DNA of 43,696 nucleotides from Acidobacteriota bacterium. GTDB taxonomy: Bacteria; Acidobacteriota; Thermoanaerobaculia; UBA5066. Positions 22,103 through 30,997 of this stretch are shown in pieces (within the stretch, counting starts at the first letter, position 1; each line of letters begins with the position of its first letter). The DNA lies in NCBI GenBank assembly GCA_029567505.1, contig JAKPXO010000306.1, positions 1 to 43,696 on the forward strand, read 5' to 3'. The notes beneath the pieces are model-generated. The model was not told the DNA's origin. It did no database searches and worked only from the letters and a program-made list of their open reading frames with translations. Position numbers and translations under genes: made by a program.

Positions 22103-22623
22103 CGAGCCGCCCCCACCGCCGCGCGAAGCCGCCGGATGCAGCGATCGAGAAGGGTCCAGACGACGTTCGGAGAGGCGTAGGCGAGGGACTCCGCCGTCTC
22201 CTTGAGGGTCCTCCCTTCGAGGTAGTGCGCCCGGATGAGGCGCCGACACGCGGGCGACGCCTGGGCCAGGGTCTGCCGGAGGAGGACGAGGACGTCGGGG
22301 TCCGTGCCCGACGGAGCCTCGAGGTTCCCCTCCGCCCCCGCGCCGGTCTCGAGCGGGAGCTCGGGACGCGCGCGCCTCCTGCGAAGGAACTGGAGCGAGC
22401 GGAGCTGGAGGATCCGGAATGCGAGCCCCTCGGCCTCGCGGACCGGCTCTTCGTGGCGCATCAGCTCGAGGAGAACGTCCTGCATCAGGTCTTCGACCTC
22501 CGGAGCCGAGAACCGGAACCGGTGGCGGAGATAGGACTCCATCCGGCGGCGAAGGTCCCCCGGCGACGCGATGGATTCCGCGAGCTCCAACCGTGTCCGG
22601 GGAGTCCGAGGTTCGGCATCCAT
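22099..22623 (-). CDS. ECF-type RNA polymerase sigma factor
   Basis: A 174-residue sigma-70 family protein. Region 2 spans about 28-88 (EVEDLMQDVLLELM is the core-binding helix) and region 4 about 115-170 (helix-turn-helix with LIRAHYLEGRTLKETAESL). GGGAG precedes ATG 22623. It is translationally coupled to the downstream anti-sigma/TPR gene. The direct target promoters cannot be read from this window; the secreted protein at 20273-20566 is a candidate member of the regulon because it lies downstream on the same strand. Confidence 0.88.
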   Translation of the reverse strand: MDAEPRTPRTRLELAESIASPGDLRRRMESYLRHRFRFSAPEVEDLMQDVLLELMRHEEPVREAEGLAFRILQLRSLQFLRRRRARPELPLETGAGAEGNLEAPSGTDPDVLVLLRQTLAQASPACRRLIRAHYLEGRTLKETAESLAYASPNVVWTLLDRCIRRLRAAVGAAR

Positions 22624-22781
22624 GAGTCAAGCTCCCTGAATGCCGGAATTCTCCAACAACCGGCCGCTGTCGATGGAAGGAATCTGACCGGGCGACGGGC
22701 GGACGGCGTCCAGCCGCGTCTCCGGGAACCGGCTCGGGGCGGCGGACCTCCCGAGGGGGCGGCTCGGCCCCCGCTCGCCCC

Positions 22782-23513
22782 TCAGTGGTTCAGCGGCCGG
22801 TCGTACTCGGACGAGAACACCTCCCGGTAGACCGCGCGCATGTCGCGCATGGTGGCGAGGATGTTCGCCAGGCTCGTCGAGGAGCCCTTCCCGAACTCCC
22901 GCGGAAACGTCTGGATCCCGACCTCGCCGACGCGGAAGCCCTTGAGCATCGTCTTGATCGCGATCTCCGCTCCGATGAACGGGCTCGTCGAGCGCAGGGG
23001 AAGCTCCGAGGCGACCTCTCTCCGGACGAGCCGCAGGCCGCAGCTGATGTCGCGGTAGTGCGTCCGGAAGAGCCATCGAAGGACGTTGTTGTAGACCCAG
23101 GAGATGAAGATCCGCGCGCTCCCGTAGCGCTTGGCGTACCGGAACGTGAGGACCAGGTCGTACCGGTCGCGCAGACGCCAGAGCTTCCGGAGGTCGTCGA
23201 CCTCGTACTCGTCGTCGCCGTCCGTGAAGGCGATCCAGCCGTAGCGCGCGGCGGCGAGGCCCGTCCGGAGGGCCCGTCCGTACCCGAGGTTCGCCCCGTG
23301 GTGGACGACGCGCACCCGCGGGTCCTGCCGCGCCAGCTCTTCGGCGATCTCGCCCGCGCGGTCGGGCGATCCGTCGTTGACGACGATGATCTCCCACTCG
23401 GCCGCGAGCTCGTCGAGGACGCGCCGCGCCTTCGTCGCGACGCGCTCAACCGTCTTCTCGTCCCGGTAGACCGGGAAGAAGAGGCTGATGCGGTCGGCGG
23501 AGGGACCGGTCAC
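22782..23513 (-). CDS. Family 2 glycosyltransferase, dolichol-phosphate-mannose-synthase type
   Basis: A 243-residue GT-A glycosyltransferase, shown by FPVYRDE near the N-terminus, VNDGSPD (45-51), the metal-binding DGDDEYEVDDL (98 onward) and a C-terminal acceptor part ('FIGAEIAIKTMLKGF'). This class transfers a sugar from a nucleotide sugar to a lipid phosphate carrier at the inner face of the membrane. There is no C-terminal membrane segment pair. The GTG start at 23513 overlaps the stop of the upstream methyltransferase by four bases. The product may feed the GT-C-like membrane protein encoded divergently at 24265. Confidence 0.87.
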   Translation of the reverse strand: MTGPSADRISLFFPVYRDEKTVERVATKARRVLDELAAEWEIIVVNDGSPDRAGEIAEELARQDPRVRVVHHGANLGYGRALRTGLAAARYGWIAFTDGDDEYEVDDLRKLWRLRDRYDLVLTFRYAKRYGSARIFISWVYNNVLRWLFRTHYRDISCGLRLVRREVASELPLRSTSPFIGAEIAIKTMLKGFRVGEVGIQTFPREFGKGSSTSLANILATMRDMRAVYREVFSSEYDRPLNH

Positions 23514-24208
23514 CCCCGCACCCTCGCCCGGACGAACGTCTGGCCGCCCAGGAGCCACTGGAGGGGACGGAGCTTCAGGTAGAGCGAGACGGCCCACGGC
23601 CACTTCGGGAGACGCGACTTCGACGTGAACGGGAGGAAGCGGACGCGCAGCTCGACGACCTCGAAGCCCGTCGCCCGGAGCCCTTCGACGAGGCCGCGGT
23701 CCGTGACGGCGAGGGAATGGTCGACGAAGTCGAAGTAGCGCCGGGGGCAGAGGCGGAAATTCGGCTGGAGCACGAGGAGCTCTCCGCCGGGCTTCAGGAC
23801 GCGCCGGGCCGCGGCGAGCGCCCGGAGGAGCTCCGCGGGCGAGGCGAGGTGCTCGAGGAAGTTGCTCATGAAGACCGTGTCGGCTGCCGCGTCGGGGATC
23901 CCGGGAAGGTCGAGGTCGTCGTCCACGATCGGCTCGACGCCGGAACCGGCCGCCTCGGCGAGGGCCGGACTCGCGTCGACGGCGATCCGGCGCGCCGCCC
24001 GCACTTCGTTGATGAAGAGGCACGGCCCCGCGCCGACGTCGACGACCGTCGCCCGCTCCGGGATCCTCGGGCCGAAGAAGTCCCGGACGAGGACGCGCCA
24101 GACCGCCCGCATCTCCTCGAGCTCCGCCGGCGGGAAGCGCCGCCGATAGAGCTCCGCGAGAACCTCTCCGGGAGGGGACCGCCTCTCGTCGACCCGGGCC
24201 GTCGTCAC
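23510..24208 (-). CDS. Class I SAM-dependent methyltransferase
   Basis: A 232-residue methyltransferase. Motif I is VVDVGAGPC (55-63), the acidic residue of motif II lies in AVDAS, and 'FMSNFLEHL' and 'RVLKPGGELLVLQPN' match later motifs of the Methyltransf_11 type. The substrate is unknown, but coupling to a lipid-sugar glycosyltransferase suggests a glycan or polyprenyl substrate. The start is GTG at 24208. No ribosome site is visible; a -10-like TACGAT ends nine bases upstream, so the transcript may have almost no leader. Confidence 0.82.
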   Translation of the reverse strand: MTTARVDERRSPPGEVLAELYRRRFPPAELEEMRAVWRVLVRDFFGPRIPERATVVDVGAGPCLFINEVRAARRIAVDASPALAEAAGSGVEPIVDDDLDLPGIPDAAADTVFMSNFLEHLASPAELLRALAAARRVLKPGGELLVLQPNFRLCPRRYFDFVDHSLAVTDRGLVEGLRATGFEVVELRVRFLPFTSKSRLPKWPWAVSLYLKLRPLQWLLGGQTFVRARVRG

Positions 24209-24217
24209 GCGAGAGCT

Positions 24218-24223
24218 ATCGTA
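24218..24223 (-). promoter_or_regulatory. Putative -10 box for the methyltransferase/GT2 pair
   Basis: TACGAT on the - strand in the 56-base divergent spacer, nine bases before GTG 24208. No convincing -35 was seen. Confidence 0.3.
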
Positions 24224-24251
24224 CGACGCCGTTCGCCCGGCGCGGCAGACC

Positions 24252-24257
24252 TATACT
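24252..24257 (+). promoter_or_regulatory. Putative -10 box for GT-C-like gene, leaderless
   Basis: TATACT followed by seven bases and the GTG start at 24265, with no Shine-Dalgarno sequence between. The expected transcription start falls at or next to the start codon. Confidence 0.4.
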
Positions 24258-24264
24258 CGCGCGA

Positions 24265-26091
24265 GTGTCGGGCACGGTGCCGGTCCTCGCGGCCGCAGCG
24301 ACGAACGCGGTCTTCGCGGCGGCCCTCCTCCTCGGGCTCCTTTTCCTCGGCGCGGCGACGGTTCCCCGGCACCTTCGTCCGTCCGACGGACCGACGCGGT
24401 TCGCGGCCTTCCTCTCCCTCGGAGCGAGCCTCTTCGGCGCGACGACCTGGGTCGCCGGCGCCCTGGTCGGCACACGCGCGTTCGGTCCGCTCTGGGTCGC
24501 CCTCGGCCTCCTCGCGCTCCTCGGCGGCGCGCGCTCCGGTCTCTCCCTCCTCGCGCGCCTCGCCCGCCGGCTGACCGCCCTCCTCCGCGCCTCGCCGCTC
24601 CTCTCGGCGGCCCTGGCCGTCGCGGCGCTCCCCCTCGCCTTCCCGCTCTCCACCCCTCTGGTCGACAACGACGGAATCCGCTACCACGTCGCCCTCCCGA
24701 AGCTCTACCTTCTGACGGGGGAGGTCTTCCTCTATCGCTGGGACGTGACCGGGGCCTACCCGCAGCTCGGGAACATGCTCGCCCTCGCCGGCCTCGCCGC
24801 CGGGCGGGCGGACGTGGCCAAGTTCGTGAACGCCGGCTTCCTCGCGGCGTCCGCGGCCCTGCTCGCCCTCGCCCTCCATCGCGGTCGCGCCTCGCGAGCG
24901 GCCTCCCTCGCCGGCCCGCTCCTGTTCCTCGCGGCGCCGGTCGTCGGCGTCGTCGCCGGCTCCGGCTTCATCGACCACGTCGCACTCTTCCACCTGGCGG
25001 CGGCGCTCGTGCTCGTCTCGAGGAACGGGTCGCCGCTGCTCTCGGGTCTCGCGCTCGGAGCCGCGCTCGCGACGAAGCTGACGCTTGCCCCGGGCGCGGT
25101 GGCCGTCGGGCTCGCCGCGGCGCTCCTGCGGCCTCGGGGCGAGCGTTGGCGGGCGTTCCTCGTCGTCCCGGCGGCAGCCGCTGCGGTCCTCGCCCCGTTC
25201 GCGATCCGGAACGCGCTGGCGCTCGGCGACCCCTTCTACCCCGTCCTGACCCTCGCCGCCGGCCGACCGACGCCGGGCGTCTCGCGGACGGTCTTCACGC
25301 ATTTCACGAGCTTCAACGCCGGGAACGCCGGCCCTCTCGGCATCGTCTGGACGACGCCTTCGTCGGGAGCCGACGATGAGACCGCCGGGATCCACAACGT
25401 CGCCGGCCTCGTCCTGCTCCTCTTCGGCTTCCGGGACCGGCTCGTCCGCCTCGCCTCCCTCCTCGTCCTCCCGTTCCTCGCCTACGCCGCGCTGAGCGCC
25501 CCTCCGACCCGCTACCTCCTCCCGCTCCTCTGGGGCCTCTCCCTCGTCGCGGCCGCGGTCCTCGGGCGGCTCCGCGAGGGCCGCCTCGCGTGGCTCGCGA
25601 TCCCGCTCGCGCTGCCGGGACTCGTCCTCTCGTGGTCGTACCAGGCGCGGAACTTCGGCGCGGCCGATTACCTCCTCGGGCGCGTCTCGCGCGAGGAGCT
25701 CCTGGCGCGGACGGTTCCCGGATACCGCGCCACGTCCTTCGTCAACGGGCTTCCGCCGGGGGGTGTCATGGCCGCAGACCTCCCGGGCCCCCTCTACTTG
25801 GACCGGCCCTGGATCGTCTCCGGCTTCATCAACGAGGCCCCTCTCACGCTCTGGATCCGCGAGGGCGACGACTCCGACCGCCTCCTCGGGCGGCTTCGGG
25901 AGCACGGCATCCGCTGGCTCCTCGCGACGCCCGGCTACGGCGGCGGGACGCCGCTCTCTCTCCTCCCGTACGCCCCCGATCCTTCGAAAGGGCACGTCAT
26001 GGCCGCGCTCCGGGCGAAGCTTCGCCTCGTCGCCACCGTCGACGGCATCGACGTCTGGGAGGTCCCGGGCGCGACTTCAGCGCGCCCTTGA
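24265..26091 (+). CDS. Multispanning membrane protein, GT-C-like glycosyltransferase
   Basis: A 608-residue protein with about a dozen hydrophobic segments through residue 440 and a soluble C-terminal part of about 150 residues. After the third or fourth segment the loop 'TPLVDNDGIRYHVALPK' has the acidic pair and placement of the first outer loop of GT-C enzymes (ArnT/PMT type), which take sugars from lipid carriers and transfer them outside the membrane. The GT2 and methyltransferase genes on the other strand fit as makers of such a lipid-linked sugar. The start at GTG 24265 is the first in frame. Exact acceptor unknown. Confidence 0.7.
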   Translation: MSGTVPVLAAAATNAVFAAALLLGLLFLGAATVPRHLRPSDGPTRFAAFLSLGASLFGATTWVAGALVGTRAFGPLWVALGLLALLGGARSGLSLLARLARRLTALLRASPLLSAALAVAALPLAFPLSTPLVDNDGIRYHVALPKLYLLTGEVFLYRWDVTGAYPQLGNMLALAGLAAGRADVAKFVNAGFLAASAALLALALHRGRASRAASLAGPLLFLAAPVVGVVAGSGFIDHVALFHLAAALVLVSRNGSPLLSGLALGAALATKLTLAPGAVAVGLAAALLRPRGERWRAFLVVPAAAAAVLAPFAIRNALALGDPFYPVLTLAAGRPTPGVSRTVFTHFTSFNAGNAGPLGIVWTTPSSGADDETAGIHNVAGLVLLLFGFRDRLVRLASLLVLPFLAYAALSAPPTRYLLPLLWGLSLVAAAVLGRLREGRLAWLAIPLALPGLVLSWSYQARNFGAADYLLGRVSREELLARTVPGYRATSFVNGLPPGGVMAADLPGPLYLDRPWIVSGFINEAPLTLWIREGDDSDRLLGRLREHGIRWLLATPGYGGGTPLSLLPYAPDPSKGHVMAALRAKLRLVATVDGIDVWEVPGATSARP

Positions 26092-26337
26092 TCGCCTTCT
26101 TCACCTGCGCCGGCGAGGTGCCCCTCCTCGAGCGTGTTGTCGATCTCCACGCGCACCGGTGGCCTCGACCGGAGACCGCGACCCGCAGGCGACACGGCCG
26201 GGCATGACCTCGAGGGCGAATCCGCCGCTTCGCTCGGGACCTGGACTCTCTTTGATGACTTCCGGATCGCCCGCGGCGCGTCTTTCGGGCGAGCACCGCG
26301 ACCTGCTATTTTGAACCCGTCTCAACCAGGAGGCCCC

Positions 26338-27495
26338 TTGTTCGAACCGTGGTTCACGAAGCTGGAGCAGGTCCACGAAGCGAAGAGTCGCGAGGAGCGG
26401 GACGCCGTCTACGCCTTCCGCTACAAGATCTACGTCGAGGAGCTCGGCCGCGAGCTCGGCGGAGTGGACCACGTCCGCAAGGTCGTCTGCGACGGCGACG
26501 ACGAGCAGGAGTGCTCCGTTCTGCTCTACACGGGCCGGCTGGACGACATCAGCGCGACCGTGCGCCTTCGGATCTGGCAGCCCGGCCGGATCCCCAGGCA
26601 CGAGTTCGAGATGCTCTCGATGTCGAAGTTCCCGGGCATCGAGGAGAGGACGATCTCCGAGCTCGGCCGTCTCATGATCCGCCCGACGCTGCGGGGCAAG
26701 CTGCTGCTTCCGTCGCTCGTGCGATCGGTCTACGAGCGCGGCGTCGTCGCGGGGGTCGACCTCGGCTTCTGCTACTGCGCGCCCGGCCTCGTGCCGCACT
26801 ACCGAAAGCTCGGCTTTCGCCCCTACGCCGCGCCGCTCGTCCCCACCGTGGACGGCCTGGAAGTGCCGCTGGTCGGGATCGCGTCGGACGCGAAGTACCT
26901 CAAGCAGATGGGCTCGCCCGTGGCGTCGCTGGTCTCGCGCTTCTACGGCACGGGCCCCGGGAAGAGGCCCCCTCTCGACCTCTCGACCCTGGGCGACCTG
27001 CTCGACCCCGGCGGATCCTCGGTCGAGCTCGAGCGCGACCAGGTCTGGCAGGAGGTCCAGGACGGGCTCCTGCAAGACGCCGGCGCGAGCTCGATCCTCG
27101 ACGGGTTGAGCGAGGCGGCCGTCCGGAAGCTGACCGCGAAGGGCTTCCTGCTCGACGTCGCGCGCGACACGCTCGTCACCCGGGCCGGCCATGGCCAACG
27201 CGAGATGTACATCGTCCTGGAAGGAACGCTGGAGGTGCTTTCGGCCGAGGGCCGCCGACTGGCGGTGCTGGGGCGTGGCGACCTGTTCGGCGAGCTCGCG
27301 TTCTTCCGGGACGAGGGCAGGCGGACGGCGTCGGTCCGGGCCGCGAGCGATTGTCACCTGCTCGTCCTGCGGCGGCATTTCCTGACCGAGCTGGGCAAGT
27401 CCGATCCGGACGTGGCGCTCCAGCTCCACTTCAACCTCGGCCGGATCCTGTCCGAGCGGCTGGTCCGGGTGGAACGGAAGCTGGCGGCCGGGTAG
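26338..27495 (+). CDS. GNAT-type N-acyltransferase fused to cyclic-nucleotide-binding domain
   Basis: A 385-residue fusion. Residues 1-200 resemble the FeeM/N-acyl amino acid synthase branch of the GNAT fold: 'AVYAFRYKIYVEELGREL' near the N-terminus, 'ISELGRLMIRPTLRGK' around 106-121 and 'PGLVPHYRKLGFRPY' near 150-163. Residues of about 255-375 form a cNMP-binding domain with the phosphate-binding cassette FGELAFF...RRTASV (317-333), including the canonical Arg. The start is TTG 26338 with a perfect AGGAGG four bases upstream. The protein probably makes acylated amino acids or similar lipids under control of a bound cyclic nucleotide. It is followed after 12 bases by a patatin with the same kind of sensor. 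Confidence 0.78.
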   Translation: MFEPWFTKLEQVHEAKSREERDAVYAFRYKIYVEELGRELGGVDHVRKVVCDGDDEQECSVLLYTGRLDDISATVRLRIWQPGRIPRHEFEMLSMSKFPGIEERTISELGRLMIRPTLRGKLLLPSLVRSVYERGVVAGVDLGFCYCAPGLVPHYRKLGFRPYAAPLVPTVDGLEVPLVGIASDAKYLKQMGSPVASLVSRFYGTGPGKRPPLDLSTLGDLLDPGGSSVELERDQVWQEVQDGLLQDAGASSILDGLSEAAVRKLTAKGFLLDVARDTLVTRAGHGQREMYIVLEGTLEVLSAEGRRLAVLGRGDLFGELAFFRDEGRRTASVRAASDCHLLVLRRHFLTELGKSDPDVALQLHFNLGRILSERLVRVERKLAAG

Positions 27496-27507
27496 GCCGG
27501 GACCGAC

Positions 27508-29730
27508 ATGCCCGAGTCGGGCCGCACGCGGGAGGCGGGCGCGCTCCTCGCGGAATCAGAGACCTTCGGGTCGCTCGCCGAGCCGCTCCGTTCCCGGCTC
27601 GCAGGCGCGATGCGCCGGCGGACCGTCGCTGCCGGCGAGGTCCTGCTGCGCCAGGGCGAGGTCAGCGATTCGCTGTTCGTCGTCGCCGCCGGTCGCGCTG
27701 AGGTCCGACTGCGGCGGGACGGCGGACCCGAGGTCGCCATCGACACGATCGGACCCGGGGGCGCCGTCGGCGAGATGCAGCTCGTCGTCGGAGGCGTCGC
27801 CTCGGCGACGGTCGTGGCGGCCGAGGAAACGCAGGTGTTCCTGCTGCGGCGGCAGACCTTCGACGCGCTCTGCGACGAGTTCCCCGAGCTGCTGGAGGCG
27901 GTCGCCCGGGTGGCCGGGCGGCGCGTGCGGCGACACCGGATGCTGGAGGTCCTGCCCTCCCTCTTCGGGCCCCTCGGCGACGGCGTGCTGGCTGCGATCG
28001 AGGGCCAGGTCGAGTGGCTCACGCTGCGCAGCGGCGAGGTGCTCTTCCACAAGGGCGATCCCGGCGATGCGTGGTACGTGGTGACCAGCGGCCGCATGGC
28101 GGTCGTGGAGCCCGCGAGCGGCGGCCAGGCCGACCGGCTCCTCGCCGAGGTGGGGCAGGGCGAAGCCCTCGGCGAGCTGTCGTTGCTGACCGGTGAGCCG
28201 CGGTCGGCGACCGCCTACGCGCTGCGCGACGCCGAGCTCGTCCGCTTCCCGATGGACCGGTTCGCCGAGCTGGTCTCGGCGTGGCCGCAGGTCACAAACG
28301 GCATCCTGCGCACCCTGGCTCGGCGCCTCGTGACGCGGGGAGACGCGTCGCGCCGCCCGACGGAGGCCGGGCTCACGCTGGCCCTGCTGCCGGCCACTCC
28401 CGGCGTGGACGTCGCGGCCTTCGCGGAGCGGCTCGCCGTCGCGCTCTCCCGGTTCGGCCCGACCCTCCAGGCGAGCAGCTCCCGTCTGGTCGAGATCGGC
28501 ATCCAGAGCGAGACGGCGAGCGCCTCCGGCTCGCACCCGGCCTGGATCCGAGTGGGCGCCTGGCTCGAGGCGCAGGCCGCCTCTCACCGCTTCCTGCTCC
28601 TCGTGGCCGACGCGACACCCAGCGCCTGGAGCGCCCGTGCCGTCGGCCACGCCGACCAGGTGATCCTCGTCGCCGATGCGAACGGCGACCCGAGCCCGGG
28701 CGCGCTGGAGCACGCGCTCCGGCCGTCGGCGCCGGCCCGACGCCAGCCCCGGCGCCTGCTGGCCCTGCTGCACCGTGACGGCTCGAGGCCTCCGCGTGAC
28801 ACGGCGCGCTGGCTCGACGCCCGGGCCGTCGATGCGCACGTCCACGTGCGCCTCGACCGCGAGGACGACGTCCGGCGCGTGGCTCGCGGGATCGCCGGAC
28901 GGGGAGTGGCGCTCGCGCTGTCGGGGGGCGGCGCGCGCTGCTTCGCTCATCTGGGGGTGGTGCGCGCGATGCGCGAGCAGGGCATCCCCATCGACCTCGT
29001 CACCGGAACGAGCGCCGGTGCCATGTCGGGTTACCTCGTCGCGACCGACTCGAGCGACGACGACCTTCGACGTTCCGCCCTCCGCTTCCACCAGGCTCGC
29101 CCCTTCGGCGCCTACACCCTCCCGCTCTTCTCCCTGATCCGTGGCGAACGGCTGAGCCGCGCCCTCGCGGACGAGTGCGGCCCGACCCGGATCGAAGACC
29201 TCTGGCTCCCCTTCGTGGCCGTCTCGAGCAACCTGACCCGCAAGGCGGTCGAGCTCCACACGAGGGGTCCTGCCTGGGCCGCGCTGCGCGCCAGCTGCTC
29301 CCTGCCGGGAATCGTCGAACCCTGGATCCGGGACGGCGAGCTGCTCGTGGACGGCGGCCTGATCGACAACCTTCCGGTCGGTGTCGCACGCGAACGGATC
29401 GTCGGTCGCGTGATTGCCGTCGACGTCAGCTCGGCCCAGCGCCTGACCTTCGCCGGCAGCGCCTATCCCTCGCCCTGGACGCGGCTGGTGACCCGCTTCG
29501 GCCGCCGACAGGGCCACCCTTCGCCGCCCGGCGTGTTCGACGTGCTGCTACACAGCATGCTCCTGGCCAGCCTCGCGAACGTCGAGCGGATGCGGCTCGA
29601 TGCCGACGTTTGCCTGCGGCCCGAGCTCGCAGGGTTCGGCATGCTCTCGACCGGCCTGCATGCCCAGATCATCGACGCCGGGTACCGCCACGCCAGGGAG
29701 CACCTGAAGTCCTTCGACCCCTCGCTCTGA
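27508..29730 (+). CDS. Patatin/NTE-like phospholipase with two cyclic-nucleotide-binding domains
   Basis: A 740-residue protein. cNMP-binding domains lie at about 30-125 and 150-270. The first has a degenerate cassette (GEMQLVVGGVASATV, lacking the Arg), while the second is canonical (GELSLLTGEPRSATA). A linker of about 180 residues leads to a patatin domain with oxyanion loop SGGGARC (472-478), nucleophile Ser502 in GTSAG and catalytic Asp615 in DGG. This is the architecture of neuropathy-target-esterase-like lysophospholipases, but without the N-terminal membrane helix. It is probably cytoplasmic or peripheral and co-transcribed with the acyltransferase upstream. Leucine codons here use CTG more than most neighbours, which prefer CTC. 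Confidence 0.87.
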   Translation: MPESGRTREAGALLAESETFGSLAEPLRSRLAGAMRRRTVAAGEVLLRQGEVSDSLFVVAAGRAEVRLRRDGGPEVAIDTIGPGGAVGEMQLVVGGVASATVVAAEETQVFLLRRQTFDALCDEFPELLEAVARVAGRRVRRHRMLEVLPSLFGPLGDGVLAAIEGQVEWLTLRSGEVLFHKGDPGDAWYVVTSGRMAVVEPASGGQADRLLAEVGQGEALGELSLLTGEPRSATAYALRDAELVRFPMDRFAELVSAWPQVTNGILRTLARRLVTRGDASRRPTEAGLTLALLPATPGVDVAAFAERLAVALSRFGPTLQASSSRLVEIGIQSETASASGSHPAWIRVGAWLEAQAASHRFLLLVADATPSAWSARAVGHADQVILVADANGDPSPGALEHALRPSAPARRQPRRLLALLHRDGSRPPRDTARWLDARAVDAHVHVRLDREDDVRRVARGIAGRGVALALSGGGARCFAHLGVVRAMREQGIPIDLVTGTSAGAMSGYLVATDSSDDDLRRSALRFHQARPFGAYTLPLFSLIRGERLSRALADECGPTRIEDLWLPFVAVSSNLTRKAVELHTRGPAWAALRASCSLPGIVEPWIRDGELLVDGGLIDNLPVGVARERIVGRVIAVDVSSAQRLTFAGSAYPSPWTRLVTRFGRRQGHPSPPGVFDVLLHSMLLASLANVERMRLDADVCLRPELAGFGMLSTGLHAQIIDAGYRHAREHLKSFDPSL

Positions 29731-29754
29731 TCCCGCGAACGCCGGGCGTCGGGG

Positions 29755-29781
29755 GCCGCCGCGACGCTCCGCGTCGGCGGC
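29755..29781. terminator. Hairpin between convergent patatin and alr genes
   Basis: CGACGC pairs with GCGTCG across TCC, extended by a five-pair outer stem past a two-base bulge. It lies in the 139-base convergent space. There is no T-run, so intrinsic termination is only a possibility. Confidence 0.35.
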
Positions 29782-29869
29782 GGGGAGGGCCTGAGCCGGT
29801 TCCCCTCGGACCGGCGTCCCGCGGCGGCGTGAGGCCGCGCGGCGGAGCCTCCGCTCCGGGCCGAGGGGG

Positions 29870-30997
29870 TCAGTACGGGTCGTAGACCCGGGTCACCCGC
29901 GGGTTGACCTGGCAGGTCACCTCGTACGTGATCGTGCCGAGCTTCTCGGCCCATTCCTCGCACCGGATCTCGGCGTCGCCGCTGCGCCCCATCAGGACGA
30001 CCTCGTCGCCGACCGCGACGTCGGTCTCCTCGCCGAGGTCGACCATGCTCTGGTCCATGCAGACGCGCCCGACGAGCGGGTAGCTCCGCCCGCCGATCAG
30101 GACGCGGCCGCGGTTCGAGAAGAGGCGGTTGAAGCCGTCGGCGTAGCCGGCGGGAATCGTGGCGATGAAGGTGTCGCGCGGGGCCACCCAGGTGCGCCCG
30201 TAGCCGATCGAGGTCCCGGCCGGGACCCGCTTCAGGAACGAGACGCGTGTAAGGAGGCTCATTCCAGGCTTCAGAGGGATCGTGTCGGGCGTGGCGGGGT
30301 CGGGGCGGAAGCCGTAGATCATGATCCCGGGGCGGACCATGTCGAGCCAGGCGGGCTCGTGGCCGAGGACGGCGCCGGAGTTCGCGCCGTGGACGAGGAG
30401 CTTCCGCCCGGCCGCCTCCTGGACGTCCGCCGCGACGGCGCGGAAGCGCGAGATCTGCTCGCGCGTGAAGGCCGGGTCCGCGGCGTCGCTCACGGGGAGG
30501 TGGGTGAAGACGCCGCCGAGCTCGACGCCTGGAAGGGCCGAGAGGTGAAGGGCGAGGGCGGGGGCCTCTTCCTGCATCACGCCGACCCTCCCCATGCCGG
30601 TGTCGACCTTGAGGTGGACGGAGACGGGACGCCCGGCCGCGCGGGCCGCCTCGGCGGCGGCGTCCGCCTCCTCGCGCGAGCAGATCGCGAGGGTGATGCC
30701 GGCCGTGACGGCCGCCGCCATCTCCGCGGGGAACGTCGGGCCGAGCTTCAGGATCGGGAGGCGGAGGCCGGCCTCCCGCAGCTCGATCCCCTCGGGGACC
30801 GTGGCGACCCCGAGCCACTCGGCCGTTCCGGTCGCCTCGGCCATCCTCGAGACGGCGACGGCGCCGTGCCCGTAGCCGTTCGCCTTCACGGCGATCAGGA
30901 CCATTCGCTCCGGTCCCACCGCGGCGCGGATCGCCCGGAGGTTGTCCCGGATGTTCCCGAGGTGGACGCGGGCGTGGGTGGCGTAGAGGAGGGTCAT
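29870..30997 (-). CDS. alr: Alanine racemase at the end of the ornithine operon
   Basis: A 375-residue fold-type III PLP racemase. The PLP lysine is Lys38 in AVKANGYGHG and the opposite catalytic Tyr266 lies in SIGYGRTW; CMDQ..VDL near the C-terminus is also typical. It interconverts D- and L-alanine. The ATG at 30997 overlaps the stop of the ornithine racemase gene (ATGA), so it is part of the operon. This makes sense because the thiolase OrtAB releases D-alanine, which this enzyme would turn into L-alanine for transamination or use in protein, or leave for cell wall. A broader racemase acting on ornithine is a less likely alternative. Confidence 0.88.
   Translation of the reverse strand: MTLLYATHARVHLGNIRDNLRAIRAAVGPERMVLIAVKANGYGHGAVAVSRMAEATGTAEWLGVATVPEGIELREAGLRLPILKLGPTFPAEMAAAVTAGITLAICSREEADAAAEAARAAGRPVSVHLKVDTGMGRVGVMQEEAPALALHLSALPGVELGGVFTHLPVSDAADPAFTREQISRFRAVAADVQEAAGRKLLVHGANSGAVLGHEPAWLDMVRPGIMIYGFRPDPATPDTIPLKPGMSLLTRVSFLKRVPAGTSIGYGRTWVAPRDTFIATIPAGYADGFNRLFSNRGRVLIGGRSYPLVGRVCMDQSMVDLGEETDVAVGDEVVLMGRSGDAEIRCEEWAEKLGTITYEVTCQVNPRVTRVYDPY

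Noticed and set aside
24205-25995. 596-codon open frame on the - strand
   Set aside because: It is antisense to the membrane protein gene; the Arg/Glu/Gly-rich translation has no globular character.
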